This document shows, piece by piece, positions 37,507 through 46,157 of a stretch of 64,000 nucleotides of DNA; within the stretch, counting starts at the first letter, position 1; each line of letters begins with the position of its first letter. Both the position numbers and the translations under genes were made by a program. The notes beneath the pieces were generated by a model that saw nothing but the letters and a program-made list of their open reading frames with translations, made no database searches and was not told the DNA's origin. Location of the stretch: positions 1 through 64,000 of the forward strand of contig NAUB01000025.1 in assembly GCA_003676145.1 (NCBI GenBank). Reading direction: 5' to 3'. This stretch comes from a gamma proteobacterium symbiont of Stewartia floridana (GTDB lineage Bacteria > Pseudomonadota > Gammaproteobacteria > Chromatiales > Chromatiaceae).

Positions 37507-39657
37507 TCAGTAGATAGGATACCAAGGTATTCCTGGATCAGCTGGCGTTGTCGAGCCGCCTGCTTGGTCGTAACTTGCCACAAGCGATACCCCGGAGAAG
37601 GCGCTATATCCTTTGATCAGAACATGGTACCGACCAACCTGGATATTGTTGATGTTACAGGTTTCATCGTTGCCTTCACGGTAAGGTCGACAATCGTAGT
37701 TGGTCTCTGTCGGTTCAGCATTGAATTTCACATAAAGATCGGCATCACCTGTGCCCCCGCTCATTCTGAAAGAGAGATTTGTGACTCCCGAAGGAACATC
37801 AAAGAGAAAGCTGAGAGTTTCCCCGCTACCGGCAGACAGATTTGTCTTGACCTGCTTGTTGTATAAAAGGTTATCAGCCGGAGGAGATACGGGTGGATCG
37901 GTCGGAGTTGTGCCACTCATGTCATAACTGGCTACTAACGAAACACCGGAAAAACTGCTGTAACCCTTGACTAAAACGTGATAGCGGCCTGTTTGAATAT
38001 TGCTGATATTACAAGTCTCATTGTTACCTTGGAGAAAAGGGCGGCAGTCATAACTGCTGTCGGTCGGATCTGCATTGAATTTTACATAGAGATCAGCATC
38101 CCCATTACCACCGCTCATTTTAAATGAGAGATTAGTAGCGCCTGCAGGAACGTCAATGAAATAACTTAGTGATTCACCGGCGCGGCCTGATAGGTCAGTC
38201 TTGGCAACATTGTTTGTCAATTCGTTATCACTCGGTGGAGTGACTGGAGGATCCACCGGTGTGGTACCACCAGAAACCTTGTCAATAGCGGCCGTTGCAT
38301 CCAGAATACCTTCACCACAGCCTTGACAGCTGGCTGGAAAATCTCGTGCACTCTCTTTCAGGTACTGTTCCACTTGATCCGGTGTTAGGTCTGGTTTGAG
38401 CGCATACATTAGAGCTGCCACACCAGCAACATGGGGCGCAGACATACTGGTGCCGGTCATGCTGGCATAGCTGTCGGCTCCTGGTGAAGATTGTCCGTTA
38501 TTGTGTGTTGAAAGAATGCTGTCTCCAGGGGCTGCAAGATCAATGAGACTGCCATAGTTGGAAGTGGACGTACGTCCTCCCTGACGGTTTGAGTTTGCTA
38601 CTGCGATAACACCTGTACAGTTTACCGGAGTGAATCCAGAGGCATCCATAGTATCATTACCTGCTGCAACAACAATTGATGCGCCCATTTGTCGGGCGGT
38701 ATTGATCGCTTGTTGGTAGGTCTGCGGACAGGTTGCAGATTCACCACCGAGGCTGAGGTTGATCACTTTTGCAGGATTTTGATTGACCGGAATGTTGCTT
38801 ACGTTCCCACCTGCAGCCCAGGTAATTCCATCAGCAATATCAGAGGTGTAACCACCACACTTGGCCAGTACTCTGACCGGGACGACTTTCGCTTTGAATG
38901 CCGTGCCGCTGACACCGAGACTATTGTTGGTCACGGCTGCAACGGTACCAGCGACATGTGTGCCATGCCAGGTGCTTTGGTGAATATTGCATTGGGGCGA
39001 ATAATCTCCCATATCTGTTGCATCGGAATCCCGTCCATCACCGTCTCCTGCATTGGCGCTGTTACTCACCATATCGTAACCGGGCAGGAGGTTTTCTTGG
39101 AGATCAGGGTGAGGGCGATAACCTGTATCGACTACCGCTACCACAACACCTTCTCCGTGGGTTGTATCCCAAGCTGCAGGTGCACGTATCCCTCCAGTCT
39201 GATCATGGAACCCCCATTGCTCATTATAACGAGGATCGTTAGGCGTATAGAGGGGATACATGATCAGGTCCGGTTCTGCATACTCCACATCACCGTTCTG
39301 CTCAATTTTCTCGATGATCGGCTGCATCTCTGCCGGTGTCTTTGCACTATCCAGTTTCAATATTTGTCCGCCATGGGCGGTATTTCTAAGATGTGAAAAA
39401 ACGACTCCAATGTCATTTGAAAACTGTTTGGCTCGTTCGGACATTGTGTTGTTGGAAGCGGTTGTGTTGACTCCTGTTTTATACTTAACGATAACCTGAT
39501 CTGTGGGAACTGTTTCTGCGTGTTGGGCAGAATAGAAGGTTGTGTTGATGTTTTGCATATTATCGATCCATCCAGCAAGAGAGGTGTTTGAGATTGAGAG
39601 GCCGATGGATGCAATACAGAACGTTAAAGATGAGGGTATACTACTTTTGATTCTCAT
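37507..39657 (-). CDS. Secreted subtilisin-like (S8) protease with two PPC domains
   Basis: A 716-residue secreted serine protease. An N-terminal signal peptide (about 1-29, ending SNTSLAG) is followed by a propeptide with VIVKYK, then the S8 domain: catalytic D177 (VVDTGYRPHPDL), H231 (HGTHVAGT), oxyanion N334 (AAGND) and S404 (GTSMSAPHVAG). Two near-identical PPC domains follow, each containing DADLYVKFNA and CNI.NIQ.GRYHVL. PPC domains are usually removed on maturation or help secretion. ATG 39657 is chosen over an upstream start because GGGA sits 8-9 bases before it and the signal peptide begins there. The gene is less GC-rich than its neighbours. Confidence 0.92.
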   Translation of the reverse strand: MRIKSSIPSSLTFCIASIGLSISNTSLAGWIDNMQNINTTFYSAQHAETVPTDQVIVKYKTGVNTTASNNTMSERAKQFSNDIGVVFSHLRNTAHGGQILKLDSAKTPAEMQPIIEKIEQNGDVEYAEPDLIMYPLYTPNDPRYNEQWGFHDQTGGIRAPAAWDTTHGEGVVVAVVDTGYRPHPDLQENLLPGYDMVSNSANAGDGDGRDSDATDMGDYSPQCNIHQSTWHGTHVAGTVAAVTNNSLGVSGTAFKAKVVPVRVLAKCGGYTSDIADGITWAAGGNVSNIPVNQNPAKVINLSLGGESATCPQTYQQAINTARQMGASIVVAAGNDTMDASGFTPVNCTGVIAVANSNRQGGRTSTSNYGSLIDLAAPGDSILSTHNNGQSSPGADSYASMTGTSMSAPHVAGVAALMYALKPDLTPDQVEQYLKESARDFPASCQGCGEGILDATAAIDKVSGGTTPVDPPVTPPSDNELTNNVAKTDLSGRAGESLSYFIDVPAGATNLSFKMSGGNGDADLYVKFNADPTDSSYDCRPFLQGNNETCNISNIQTGRYHVLVKGYSSFSGVSLVASYDMSGTTPTDPPVSPPADNLLYNKQVKTNLSAGSGETLSFLFDVPSGVTNLSFRMSGGTGDADLYVKFNAEPTETNYDCRPYREGNDETCNINNIQVGRYHVLIKGYSAFSGVSLVASYDQAGGSTTPADPGIPWYPIY

Positions 39658-40035
39658 TTTTGAATTTCCCTGTTTTCTTACCATAAAAGAGTTTGTGTCT
39701 ATGTCCTTTTCCATGACACAGTAAAGCCTGTTATCGATCTTTATCATGATCTTATCTGGGGATTTAAACTAAAGACTAAGTATCCTGACATCAGATCAAC
39801 AGCAGACAGGCAGACTATCCCATAAATATTTCATGGAATTGTGCGACTTGGTATGAGAAAGTGTAGAATTTACATTTAGGGTTGTATATTTCACAATTTT
39901 TTACATTCATCCATAGTGAATGGAGTGATTTGAAATGCTCCTATTCTTCATCGTCCCAGATTATAAAAATGTAAAAAAAGGTTATAACAATAATCCATGG
40001 TTCACTGAGCATATTTTTAACAAAGGGTTAATCTA
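39658..40035. other. AT-rich divergent intergenic region
   Basis: Between the protease and pentapeptide genes the sequence is strongly AT-rich, with many A/T runs and several possible -10 elements on both strands. It must hold both promoters. An in-frame upstream extension of the protease gene to 39747 exists but lacks a ribosome-binding site. I see no RNA gene. Confidence 0.5.
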
Positions 40036-41115
40036 TTGTCTTTAAGTATATTTCTGACGATCACTATTTCACTCATATCAGCCACTAGCTTGGAGGCATC
40101 AGAACAGAGCGTTGAGCGCTTAGTTAAGGAGGGAAATTGCATAAACTGTGATTTAACTGGTACGGACTTAAGAATGATGAACCTCACCGGCAGTGACCTT
40201 AGAGGGGCAATTCTTGACCGTGCTATTTTATATGGTAGTGATCTAAGTCACGCGAATCTGGGAGGGGCCAGTCTAAATGGCACAAGCTTTTCCAGAGCCA
40301 ATCTTTCAGGTGCTAATCTAAAAGGGGTCAAGGTATTTCAAGGGCGTTTCAGTAGAGCTAACCTCAGAGGGGCGAATCTGAGTCAAAGTAATCTACAACA
40401 GGCGAATTTCAATGGTGCCGATCTAACCAATGCTGACCTTAGCGGGGCAAATCTACAGTCTGCACTCTTCACCAATAGCCAACTCATAGATACAAATCTA
40501 ACAAATGCCAATTTGGACAGTGCAGACTTGGCGGGTGTCAATTTAAGTCAGGTAGGATCACTTAGCAATGTGAGTTTTCGTGGAACCAACTTGCGTAACA
40601 GTAATCTATCAGGACTAGAATTGAACCATACCGATTTTTCCAAGGCTCGACTGCTTAAGGCAAATCTGTCAAACAGCCGTCTTGTGTCATCCCTGTTTTC
40701 CGAAACTGAGCTGAAAAAGACCCGTTTGACAGGTTCCGATCTAACTCAGGCTAAATTTATCCGCGCTCAAATGCATGGGGTAAATCTTAAAGGAGCGAAA
40801 CTGCAGGGTGCGCAACTGGATGCAGTCGTGGTTAGTGGAAACCTGATCGAGAGTAACTTTTCGGAGGCTATCATCAGTAGGGGGAATATGAATGGTGCAA
40901 ACTTGAAAGGCGCCCTGTTTCACCAGGCCAAGCTCGAATTTACCGATTTTGGCTCAGCCAATCTATACGGTGCTGATTTCAGTCAGGCCGTGCTGCACCG
41001 ATGCAATTTTCGCAAGGCAAATCTACGTGAAGCAAAATTTGAAGGTGTGGATTTGACCGGCAATATTATGGATGGAGCACGAGGCGTAGAGTCGAATCCA
41101 AAGCAAGCCAAGTGA
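40036..41115 (+). CDS. Secreted pentapeptide-repeat protein
   Basis: A 359-residue protein built almost entirely from about 55 A(D/N)LXX pentapeptide repeats after a signal peptide (about 1-22) and the sequence CINCDLTGTDL. Such repeats fold as a right-handed quadrilateral beta-helix. The signal peptide argues for a periplasmic or secreted location and against a gyrase-mimic role in the cytoplasm. It starts with TTG 40036, with AAAGGG about 10 bases upstream. The stop overlaps the start of the AlkD-type gene by four bases (GTGA), so both are translated from one message. Function unknown. Confidence 0.82.
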   Translation: MSLSIFLTITISLISATSLEASEQSVERLVKEGNCINCDLTGTDLRMMNLTGSDLRGAILDRAILYGSDLSHANLGGASLNGTSFSRANLSGANLKGVKVFQGRFSRANLRGANLSQSNLQQANFNGADLTNADLSGANLQSALFTNSQLIDTNLTNANLDSADLAGVNLSQVGSLSNVSFRGTNLRNSNLSGLELNHTDFSKARLLKANLSNSRLVSSLFSETELKKTRLTGSDLTQAKFIRAQMHGVNLKGAKLQGAQLDAVVVSGNLIESNFSEAIISRGNMNGANLKGALFHQAKLEFTDFGSANLYGADFSQAVLHRCNFRKANLREAKFEGVDLTGNIMDGARGVESNPKQAK

Positions 41116-41816
41116 AGGCTGAACAGCTAACACAAAAACTGCAAAGCCTGGCCAGCCCGGAGATCGCCGCCAAGTCTCAGCGTTTTTTCAAGACCGGCAT
41201 GGGTGAGTATGGGGAGGGTGATCGGTTCCTGGGTATCCGTGTACCGATACTGCGGCAGCAAGCCAGGGAATTTCAGAACATGTCTTTGACTCAGGTCCTG
41301 CGTTGTCTCAAGTCCGACTATCATGAAGAGCGTTTGTGTGCTTTGTTGATTCTGGTCAGAAAGTTCGAATCTGGTGATGAGAAGCTGCGCGAACGCATAT
41401 TCAGACACTATCTTGATCATATCCGATACATCAACAATTGGGATCTGGTGGACAGTTCTGCCTATCAGATCGTAGGTGCCTATCTTCTGACCAGGAAAAG
41501 GAAAATACTCTACCAGCTGGCAAGCTCCGATTCTCTCTGGCAACGAAGAATCACGATTATTGCAACCTACCGGTTCATAAGAGAGCAGCAGTATGACGAT
41601 GCGCTGGCGATTGCAGAACGGTTACTGATGGACCAGCAGGATTTAATTCACAAAGCTGTCGGTTGGATGGTCAGGGAAGTGGGCAATCGTGATCGAAGCC
41701 GGGCACAACAGTTTCTCGATCCCCGCTATCAGGCAATGCCCAGGACAATGTTGAGAGTTGCGATTGAGAAGTTTCCAGAACCGCTTCGACAGAATTACTT
41801 AAAAGGTGAGATATAG
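41112..41816 (+). CDS. AlkD-like DNA alkylation repair glycosylase
   Basis: A 234-residue all-helical HEAT-like repeat protein of the AlkC/AlkD family, which removes 3- and 7-alkylpurines without flipping the base. The B. cereus AlkD catalytic triad is matched by W110 and D114 in NNWDLVDSSA and W185 in KAVGWMVREVG; the arginines in LWQRRI (145-146) match the backbone-binding pair. The GTG start overlaps the pentapeptide-repeat stop, giving translational coupling between an exported protein and a cytoplasmic repair enzyme. Confidence 0.88.
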   Translation: MKAEQLTQKLQSLASPEIAAKSQRFFKTGMGEYGEGDRFLGIRVPILRQQAREFQNMSLTQVLRCLKSDYHEERLCALLILVRKFESGDEKLRERIFRHYLDHIRYINNWDLVDSSAYQIVGAYLLTRKRKILYQLASSDSLWQRRITIIATYRFIREQQYDDALAIAERLLMDQQDLIHKAVGWMVREVGNRDRSRAQQFLDPRYQAMPRTMLRVAIEKFPEPLRQNYLKGEI

Positions 41817-41841
41817 GCGATCCGGTTCGGTTCGCCAGATG

Positions 41842-41877
41842 CACGGGGAACCTCTTCACAATCGGAGGTTCCCCGTG
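41842..41877. terminator. Hairpin between convergent alkD-like gene and fccB
   Basis: A perfect 13-bp stem (41842-41854 with 41865-41877, beginning CACGGGGAAC) closes a 10-base loop, midway between the two convergent stop codons. T-runs are absent on both sides, so it may stop transcription weakly or protect both 3' ends. Confidence 0.55.
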
Positions 41878-41888
41878 TGTGGTCAGGG

Positions 41889-43193
41889 TCAGGTGAACAT
41901 GTCAGCAGCGACGTTCTTGAACCAGCTGCGGGCAAATTTGGCCTCAATGGCCCGGGTTGCAGCCGTGGCATCCATCGGCGAAAGGCCACCGGCACCTTTC
42001 ACACCAACGATCTTACCATCCACAAGTTGATAGACTGCCGCCACAGAGATACCCCATTCTGGTGAGATAATGCTGTAACAGGTGTTGACGTAGGAGGGTT
42101 CACCGGGCTCCTGGCCGTTCAGTGTCGCAACGATTGCAGCGGCACAGACCTTGCCTTGTGAGTTGGCAGCGTACCCAGATTTCGGCATTTTACCGGCAAT
42201 ACAGGCGTCACCGATAACATAGACGTCCTTATGCAGCTTGGACTCGAATGTCTTCTGATTCACCGGGCACCAGCCCGAGTCATCCGCCAATCCGGCGATC
42301 TGCGCAATCTTACCCGCTTTTTGAGGCGGTATGAGATTCACAACATCCCCTTTGTATTCTTCCACTTCACCGACCAGGGTGCGGCTGTTTGCATCGATCG
42401 CTTCGATGATACCGCCACCGGCGCCGGATACCCACTCCACCATGTCGCCGTAGAACTTCTTATAGCCCTGCATGAAGAGGCCCTGTTTGGAGAACTTATC
42501 CTTGGCATCAAGGATAATGACCTTCGACTTGGGCTTATGCATTTTGAAGTAGTGTGCGATTTGCGCTGCACGCTCATAGGGACCGGGAGGACAACGAAAC
42601 GGATTGGGTGGTGCGGCGATATAGCAGACACCGCCATCCTTCATGGCTTCAAGCTGCTTTCTCAGGGTTACTGTTTGTGGCCCCGCTTTCCAGGCATGGG
42701 GAATCTTCTCCGCTGCCTGGGCATCGTAGCCATCAATTTTATCGTAGCGGAAATCGACACCTGGGGAGACGACCAGTTTGTCGTAGGCATACTGTTTGCC
42801 GCTTTTACCTTTGACGGTATGTTTATCAGGATCGATCGCCACGACCTCATCCTGGACGACATTGATGCCTCTTTTATTCTTCAGTGTGTCATAACCGAAA
42901 GTAAGACTGTCGATGTTTCTGTCACCGCCCAGCACTTCATTACTCAGTGGGCAGGAGACATACTTTTTATCTTTCTCGATCAAGGTGACATCGATATCCG
43001 CATCGGCCAGCTTGATATATTTAGCTGCGATGGCGCCGCCGTAACCGCCACCGATGACAATTACCCGGCCTTTACCGCCACCGGATGCTTGTTTGGGTGT
43101 ACTCGCAGTACAGGCATTGATTGAAGCCAACGCGCCTAATGCGGTACAGGCGCCGGCTGCTTTAACAAATTTACGTCGCGTGAACATAGCCAT
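41889..43193 (-). CDS. fccB: Flavocytochrome c sulfide dehydrogenase, flavoprotein subunit
   Basis: FccB oxidises sulfide in the periplasm and passes electrons to the cytochrome FccA. The 434-residue protein has a Tat signal (TRRKFVKAAGA), the FAD motif VIVIGGGYGG (44-53), C81 in YVSCPLSNEVLGG where the flavin is covalently attached in Allochromatium, and the redox cysteine pair C201 (FRCPPGPYERA) and C372 (NTCYS). All three cysteines are retained, so it should be active. GGAG lies about 9 bases upstream of ATG 43193. It follows fccA by 18 bases. Confidence 0.95.
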   Translation of the reverse strand: MAMFTRRKFVKAAGACTALGALASINACTASTPKQASGGGKGRVIVIGGGYGGAIAAKYIKLADADIDVTLIEKDKKYVSCPLSNEVLGGDRNIDSLTFGYDTLKNKRGINVVQDEVVAIDPDKHTVKGKSGKQYAYDKLVVSPGVDFRYDKIDGYDAQAAEKIPHAWKAGPQTVTLRKQLEAMKDGGVCYIAAPPNPFRCPPGPYERAAQIAHYFKMHKPKSKVIILDAKDKFSKQGLFMQGYKKFYGDMVEWVSGAGGGIIEAIDANSRTLVGEVEEYKGDVVNLIPPQKAGKIAQIAGLADDSGWCPVNQKTFESKLHKDVYVIGDACIAGKMPKSGYAANSQGKVCAAAIVATLNGQEPGEPSYVNTCYSIISPEWGISVAAVYQLVDGKIVGVKGAGGLSPMDATAATRAIEAKFARSWFKNVAADMFT

Positions 43194-43211
43194 TAATTAT
43201 TCTCCCCCAGA

Positions 43212-43796
43212 TTACTTTTCACTGGCATAAAATTCCGCCATGGCTTTCAACTCTTCTTTGGAGAGTTTCATGACGCGTTTGCCCATTTTTCGGGGCTGAC
43301 AACGTTTCCCTTTGCTATGACACCATTCCAGGTAGTACATGGTATATTCCGGCCACTGTCCGGCCAGTCGGGGGGCTTCGTCCTCTTGCACTCTGCCGTT
43401 GTCTTCATGGCAGGTTTTACACTGCTTGTCATGTATCTTTTGACCGATAGCCACCATTTTGGAATCGGTTTTTACCGGGCTTGAGACCCACTCCTGGTCA
43501 GCCATGAAGGCGGCAATCGCTTTCAACTCTGCGTCGCTATAGCCCTTGGCGATCCGGCCCATGATGGTGGAGTCCCGTTCGCCGGTTTTATACTCCAGCA
43601 AGATCATTTGCAGGAACTCCTTTTCCATACCACCGATAATCGGCATTAAGTCACCGGCACTGGCACCCAGGGTGCCATGGCAACCGGCGCAAGTATTGGC
43701 AAGCATGCTTGGAGTGCGGACACCTTCCGCAACCAGGCTGCCTGAGAAAATCACCGCGGCTGTCAATGCGAGTAGCCGTGCTTTTCTGTTTTTCAT
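43212..43796 (-). CDS. fccA: Flavocytochrome c sulfide dehydrogenase, dihaem cytochrome subunit
   Basis: A 194-residue diheme cytochrome c with signal peptide (about 1-23) and two CXXCH sites: C36-C39-H40 (CAGCH) and C126-C129-H130 (CKTCH). The arrangement matches FccA/SoxF partner cytochromes that accept electrons from the flavin subunit. I used ATG 43796 because GAGGAG sits 7 bases before it; the longer upstream frame has no signal peptide. The gene is preceded by a TPR protein 26 bases upstream and followed by fccB. Confidence 0.92.
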   Translation of the reverse strand: MKNRKARLLALTAAVIFSGSLVAEGVRTPSMLANTCAGCHGTLGASAGDLMPIIGGMEKEFLQMILLEYKTGERDSTIMGRIAKGYSDAELKAIAAFMADQEWVSSPVKTDSKMVAIGQKIHDKQCKTCHEDNGRVQEDEAPRLAGQWPEYTMYYLEWCHSKGKRCQPRKMGKRVMKLSKEELKAMAEFYASEK

Positions 43797-43822
43797 GAAA
43801 GTCTCCTCTGGTGAAATCTGAA

Positions 43823-44278
43823 TCAGTGCATCGAGTTCGAGTTGTTGGATGAGCGTTGATTCAGCCACGTAACAACTTTGTCAATTTCTTGTTTTTTGGA
43901 TGGATCCAGCTGTTGTGCCTGTTTCAAGGCCTCTCTTGCCAGCTGATATCTTCCAAGGTGCAAATAGGCGACAGCCAGGCCGATAAAGGCTTGTGTATTG
44001 GATTGATCCAGCATGATCGCCTGTTGAAAGTTCTCGATGCCTGAGGAGTAGGACTGTTGCAACAGTTGTACTCCACCAAGTCGAGTATAGGCCAGAGAGG
44101 AGGAGGGTGCTTCCTTGATCGCCTCTTCCAGAAGTGATTGAGCGGCTTCCAGGTCACCGGCTTCTGTTTGTTGGAAGGCTTGTTCGATCAGGGTCTGTTG
44201 TTGGCTGTTGGCCGTGATTGAGAAGGAGAGGCTGCAACCGAGTAAAGCAACAACCAGGTATCTTGAGTATCGCAGCAT
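43823..44278 (-). CDS. Secreted TPR protein preceding fccAB
   Basis: A 151-residue exported protein with an N-terminal hydrophobic segment and a possible lipobox (LLGC at C15); cleavage after TANS is the alternative. Three tetratricopeptide repeats follow (about 30-130; QTEAGDLEAAQSLLEEAI, AYTRLGGVQLLQQSYSSGI, AFIGLAVAYLHLGRYQLAREAL). ATG 44278 is preferred to 44290 because GAGG lies 7 bases before it. It may help assemble the FccAB or octaheme cytochromes; that is inferred only from position. Confidence 0.75.
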   Translation of the reverse strand: MLRYSRYLVVALLGCSLSFSITANSQQQTLIEQAFQQTEAGDLEAAQSLLEEAIKEAPSSSLAYTRLGGVQLLQQSYSSGIENFQQAIMLDQSNTQAFIGLAVAYLHLGRYQLAREALKQAQQLDPSKKQEIDKVVTWLNQRSSNNSNSMH

Positions 44279-44320
44279 TGAATACCTCATTGGGAAAATA
44301 CGGGAGCGGAAGATTGTGAG

Positions 44321-44358
44321 AAAAGAAAAACCCCCTTCAGGATCACCTGAAGGGGGTG
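44321..44358 (-). terminator. Terminator after the octaheme cytochrome gene
   Basis: On the minus strand a perfect 12-bp stem (44358-44347 with 44342-44331) closes a 4-base loop and is followed by TTTTTCTTTTC. It lies 8 bases past the octaheme stop and about 43 bases before the TPR start, so TPR-fccAB expression needs read-through or a promoter squeezed into that short space. Confidence 0.85.
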
Positions 44359-44365
44359 AGGGGGG

Positions 44366-45859
44366 TTACTTCAGTGCGCCTTTACCGTAGCGCTCTTCAA
44401 AACCCTTACGTACCTTGTCGATGGACTCCTTGCTCATACCTTCAAAGTACCAGGTATGACCATCGATGGGTTTGAAGTACTTGTCGAGCATGGCTTCGGC
44501 AAACTTGGTGTTGCCGTCCTTCTTCATGGACACTTCTTTCAACTCGGGTATCCATTTCATGTAGGTGTGCTTGGCTACATCATAGATACCGTGCCACCAG
44601 GTGTAGTCAGGACCACTCATGGACGCACCGTGACGAGCGCGGCGGCCTTCATGATGCCAGATTTCCCACCAGGTCCATTCGATCTTGTCGTCAAACGGGG
44701 CCTTGGTGATATAGCCGTTCTTCTTCAGCTCACCCATGACAGCAGCGATAGGCTTGGCGAATTTCTCATTATAGAGCTCAACCACGTTATCGAACTGGTT
44801 GTAGTGACCATTGATAACACTGTCGCTGTGGCAGGCTTTACAGACTTCCTGCATCTTCTTACGACGTTCCTGCCAGGTCACGACCTCGATTACAGTAGAA
44901 CCTTTGGCTTTGTCACCGACTTTGGGGATTTTCTTACCCTCTTTGACGTCGAACTCATTGCCGTTCTCCAGACGAATCAGGTTGATCTTCTGAGAGATTG
45001 GTGGCCGCAGGGTCCAGGAGATACGATCACCTACGTTATGAGTCTTGCCCTCTTTACCGCCGGCACTCATATGACAGGTGGCACAGGTCGGTGCGGCTGA
45101 ATAGTCGACACCGGCGACCCACTTATCCGACTCCATGTTCATCTCATCGACTTTCGCGCGATAGATGATGCCGTGCTTGGACTCGTTGTAGACCTCGATC
45201 TGAGGATGGTCAGGACCGACGTGACATTTACCGCAGGTATCCGGAGTACGGGCCTGGGCTTTGGAGAAGCGGTGACGACCATGGCAGGCAGTACAGGAAC
45301 CGGCGGAACCATCAGGGTTGATTCGGCCAATACCGGTGTTGGGCCATGTGGTCGGCAGAGGTCTGCCATCTTCACCGATCTCGATCTTGGAGCCGTGGCA
45401 CTGGCGGCAACCTGCATTGACTGCTGCAGGGCCGCCGACTACTTCACCAAGGAGGTTATCGAGGGATGCAAGGATTTGACCGCCCTTGGAGTGATGGGAA
45501 CCATCCATCTCTTCGAACTCTACCGAATGGCATTTCGAGCAGTCTTTAGGGGTTACAATGATTGAAATTCGCTGTCCTTCATGTTCAAAGCCATCAACAT
45601 CGTCAGCTTTGGCTGCATGACAGTCAAGGCAGTTGACACCACTTTGACCGTGTTGACTGTTGTTCCACTCCATGGTTAGTCCTGGATCTTCCTGCCAGTG
45701 ACACTCCACACACTCATGTCCTTTTGGGTTGCCCCAATCCTTACCAATTTCACCAGACGGTCTCGCGGCATCTGCTGTGGTGACTTGCAGCATCAGAGCT
45801 AGTCCCGCAGCAACACTCCCCAGTATCGCGGTGAACCGACCATTACCGAAGCGTTTCAT
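44366..45859 (-). CDS. Octaheme cytochrome, hydroxylamine oxidoreductase-like
   Basis: A 497-residue periplasmic multihaem cytochrome with signal peptide (about 1-31, cleavage TADA-A). Eight CXXCH sites lie at C50, C77, C107, C151, C189, C209, C259 and C340, the number found in hydroxylamine oxidoreductase (HAO). The late segment EIWHHEGRRARHGASMSGPD, then YTWWHG with Y419, resembles the HAO C-terminal helical region, where the crosslinking tyrosine must be sought by alignment. Members oxidise hydroxylamine or reduce nitrite, NO or hydroxylamine. No amo or haoB partner is present. AGGAGG precedes ATG 45859. A perfect FNR-type site lies 285 bases upstream. Confidence 0.88.
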   Translation of the reverse strand: MKRFGNGRFTAILGSVAAGLALMLQVTTADAARPSGEIGKDWGNPKGHECVECHWQEDPGLTMEWNNSQHGQSGVNCLDCHAAKADDVDGFEHEGQRISIIVTPKDCSKCHSVEFEEMDGSHHSKGGQILASLDNLLGEVVGGPAAVNAGCRQCHGSKIEIGEDGRPLPTTWPNTGIGRINPDGSAGSCTACHGRHRFSKAQARTPDTCGKCHVGPDHPQIEVYNESKHGIIYRAKVDEMNMESDKWVAGVDYSAAPTCATCHMSAGGKEGKTHNVGDRISWTLRPPISQKINLIRLENGNEFDVKEGKKIPKVGDKAKGSTVIEVVTWQERRKKMQEVCKACHSDSVINGHYNQFDNVVELYNEKFAKPIAAVMGELKKNGYITKAPFDDKIEWTWWEIWHHEGRRARHGASMSGPDYTWWHGIYDVAKHTYMKWIPELKEVSMKKDGNTKFAEAMLDKYFKPIDGHTWYFEGMSKESIDKVRKGFEERYGKGALK

Positions 45860-46114
45860 AGCTCCCTCCTGTGATGGGTTGAACGAACAGTTTAAGCGCT
45901 CCAATAGACGGCCGCGTCAATAATCCAATGGCATTAAAGACGACAGGTTATCGAATATGGAACCCCTCATTTTTAAAAAAAGAATGGTAAGCCTTTATGA
46001 AGACAAGGATGGACGTGGCTTCCTCCCAACCCCAAATTTTTTATTGTATGGGGACTGCATGGTTTCACTACATCGAGGCCGTAAAACCCTTTTCTTTTAT
46101 TGCTTACTGTAGAC

Positions 46115-46120
46115 TATAAA
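46115..46120 (-). promoter_or_regulatory. -10 element of the octaheme cytochrome promoter
   Basis: TTTATA on the minus strand (overlapping TATAGT at 46113-46118) lies 23 bases downstream of the FNR-type box, close to the 22 bases expected for a box centred at -41.5. The transcript start would be near 46108, giving a leader of about 250 bases. Confidence 0.45.
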
Positions 46121-46143
46121 AACGGTTCGTATAGGGGGATGCC

Positions 46144-46157
46144 TTGATTTAAATCAA
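46144..46157. promoter_or_regulatory. Perfect FNR/CRP-type binding site
   Basis: TTGATTTAAATCAA is an exact match to the FNR consensus TTGAT-N4-ATCAA and a perfect palindrome. It lies upstream of the octaheme cytochrome gene in class II position relative to a minus-strand -10 element, so the regulator should activate that gene, probably under low oxygen. Confidence 0.7.

Noticed and set aside
37507-38280. Two PPC domains read as a frameshift duplication or assembly artefact
   Set aside because: The copies differ at many positions and both are in frame, as is common for tandem PPC domains in secreted proteases.
40036-41115. Qnr/MfpA-type gyrase-protecting pentapeptide protein
   Set aside because: It has a signal peptide and a length and repeat pattern unlike Qnr proteins; cytoplasmic gyrase binding is unlikely.
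42231-43124. Open frame of 297 residues antisense to fccB
   Set aside because: fccB has all family motifs; the antisense frame has none and no start signals.
44366-45859. Evidence for ammonia oxidation
   Set aside because: The octaheme protein stands without amoCAB, haoB, or c554/cM552 genes; an FNR-type promoter favours a low-oxygen role.
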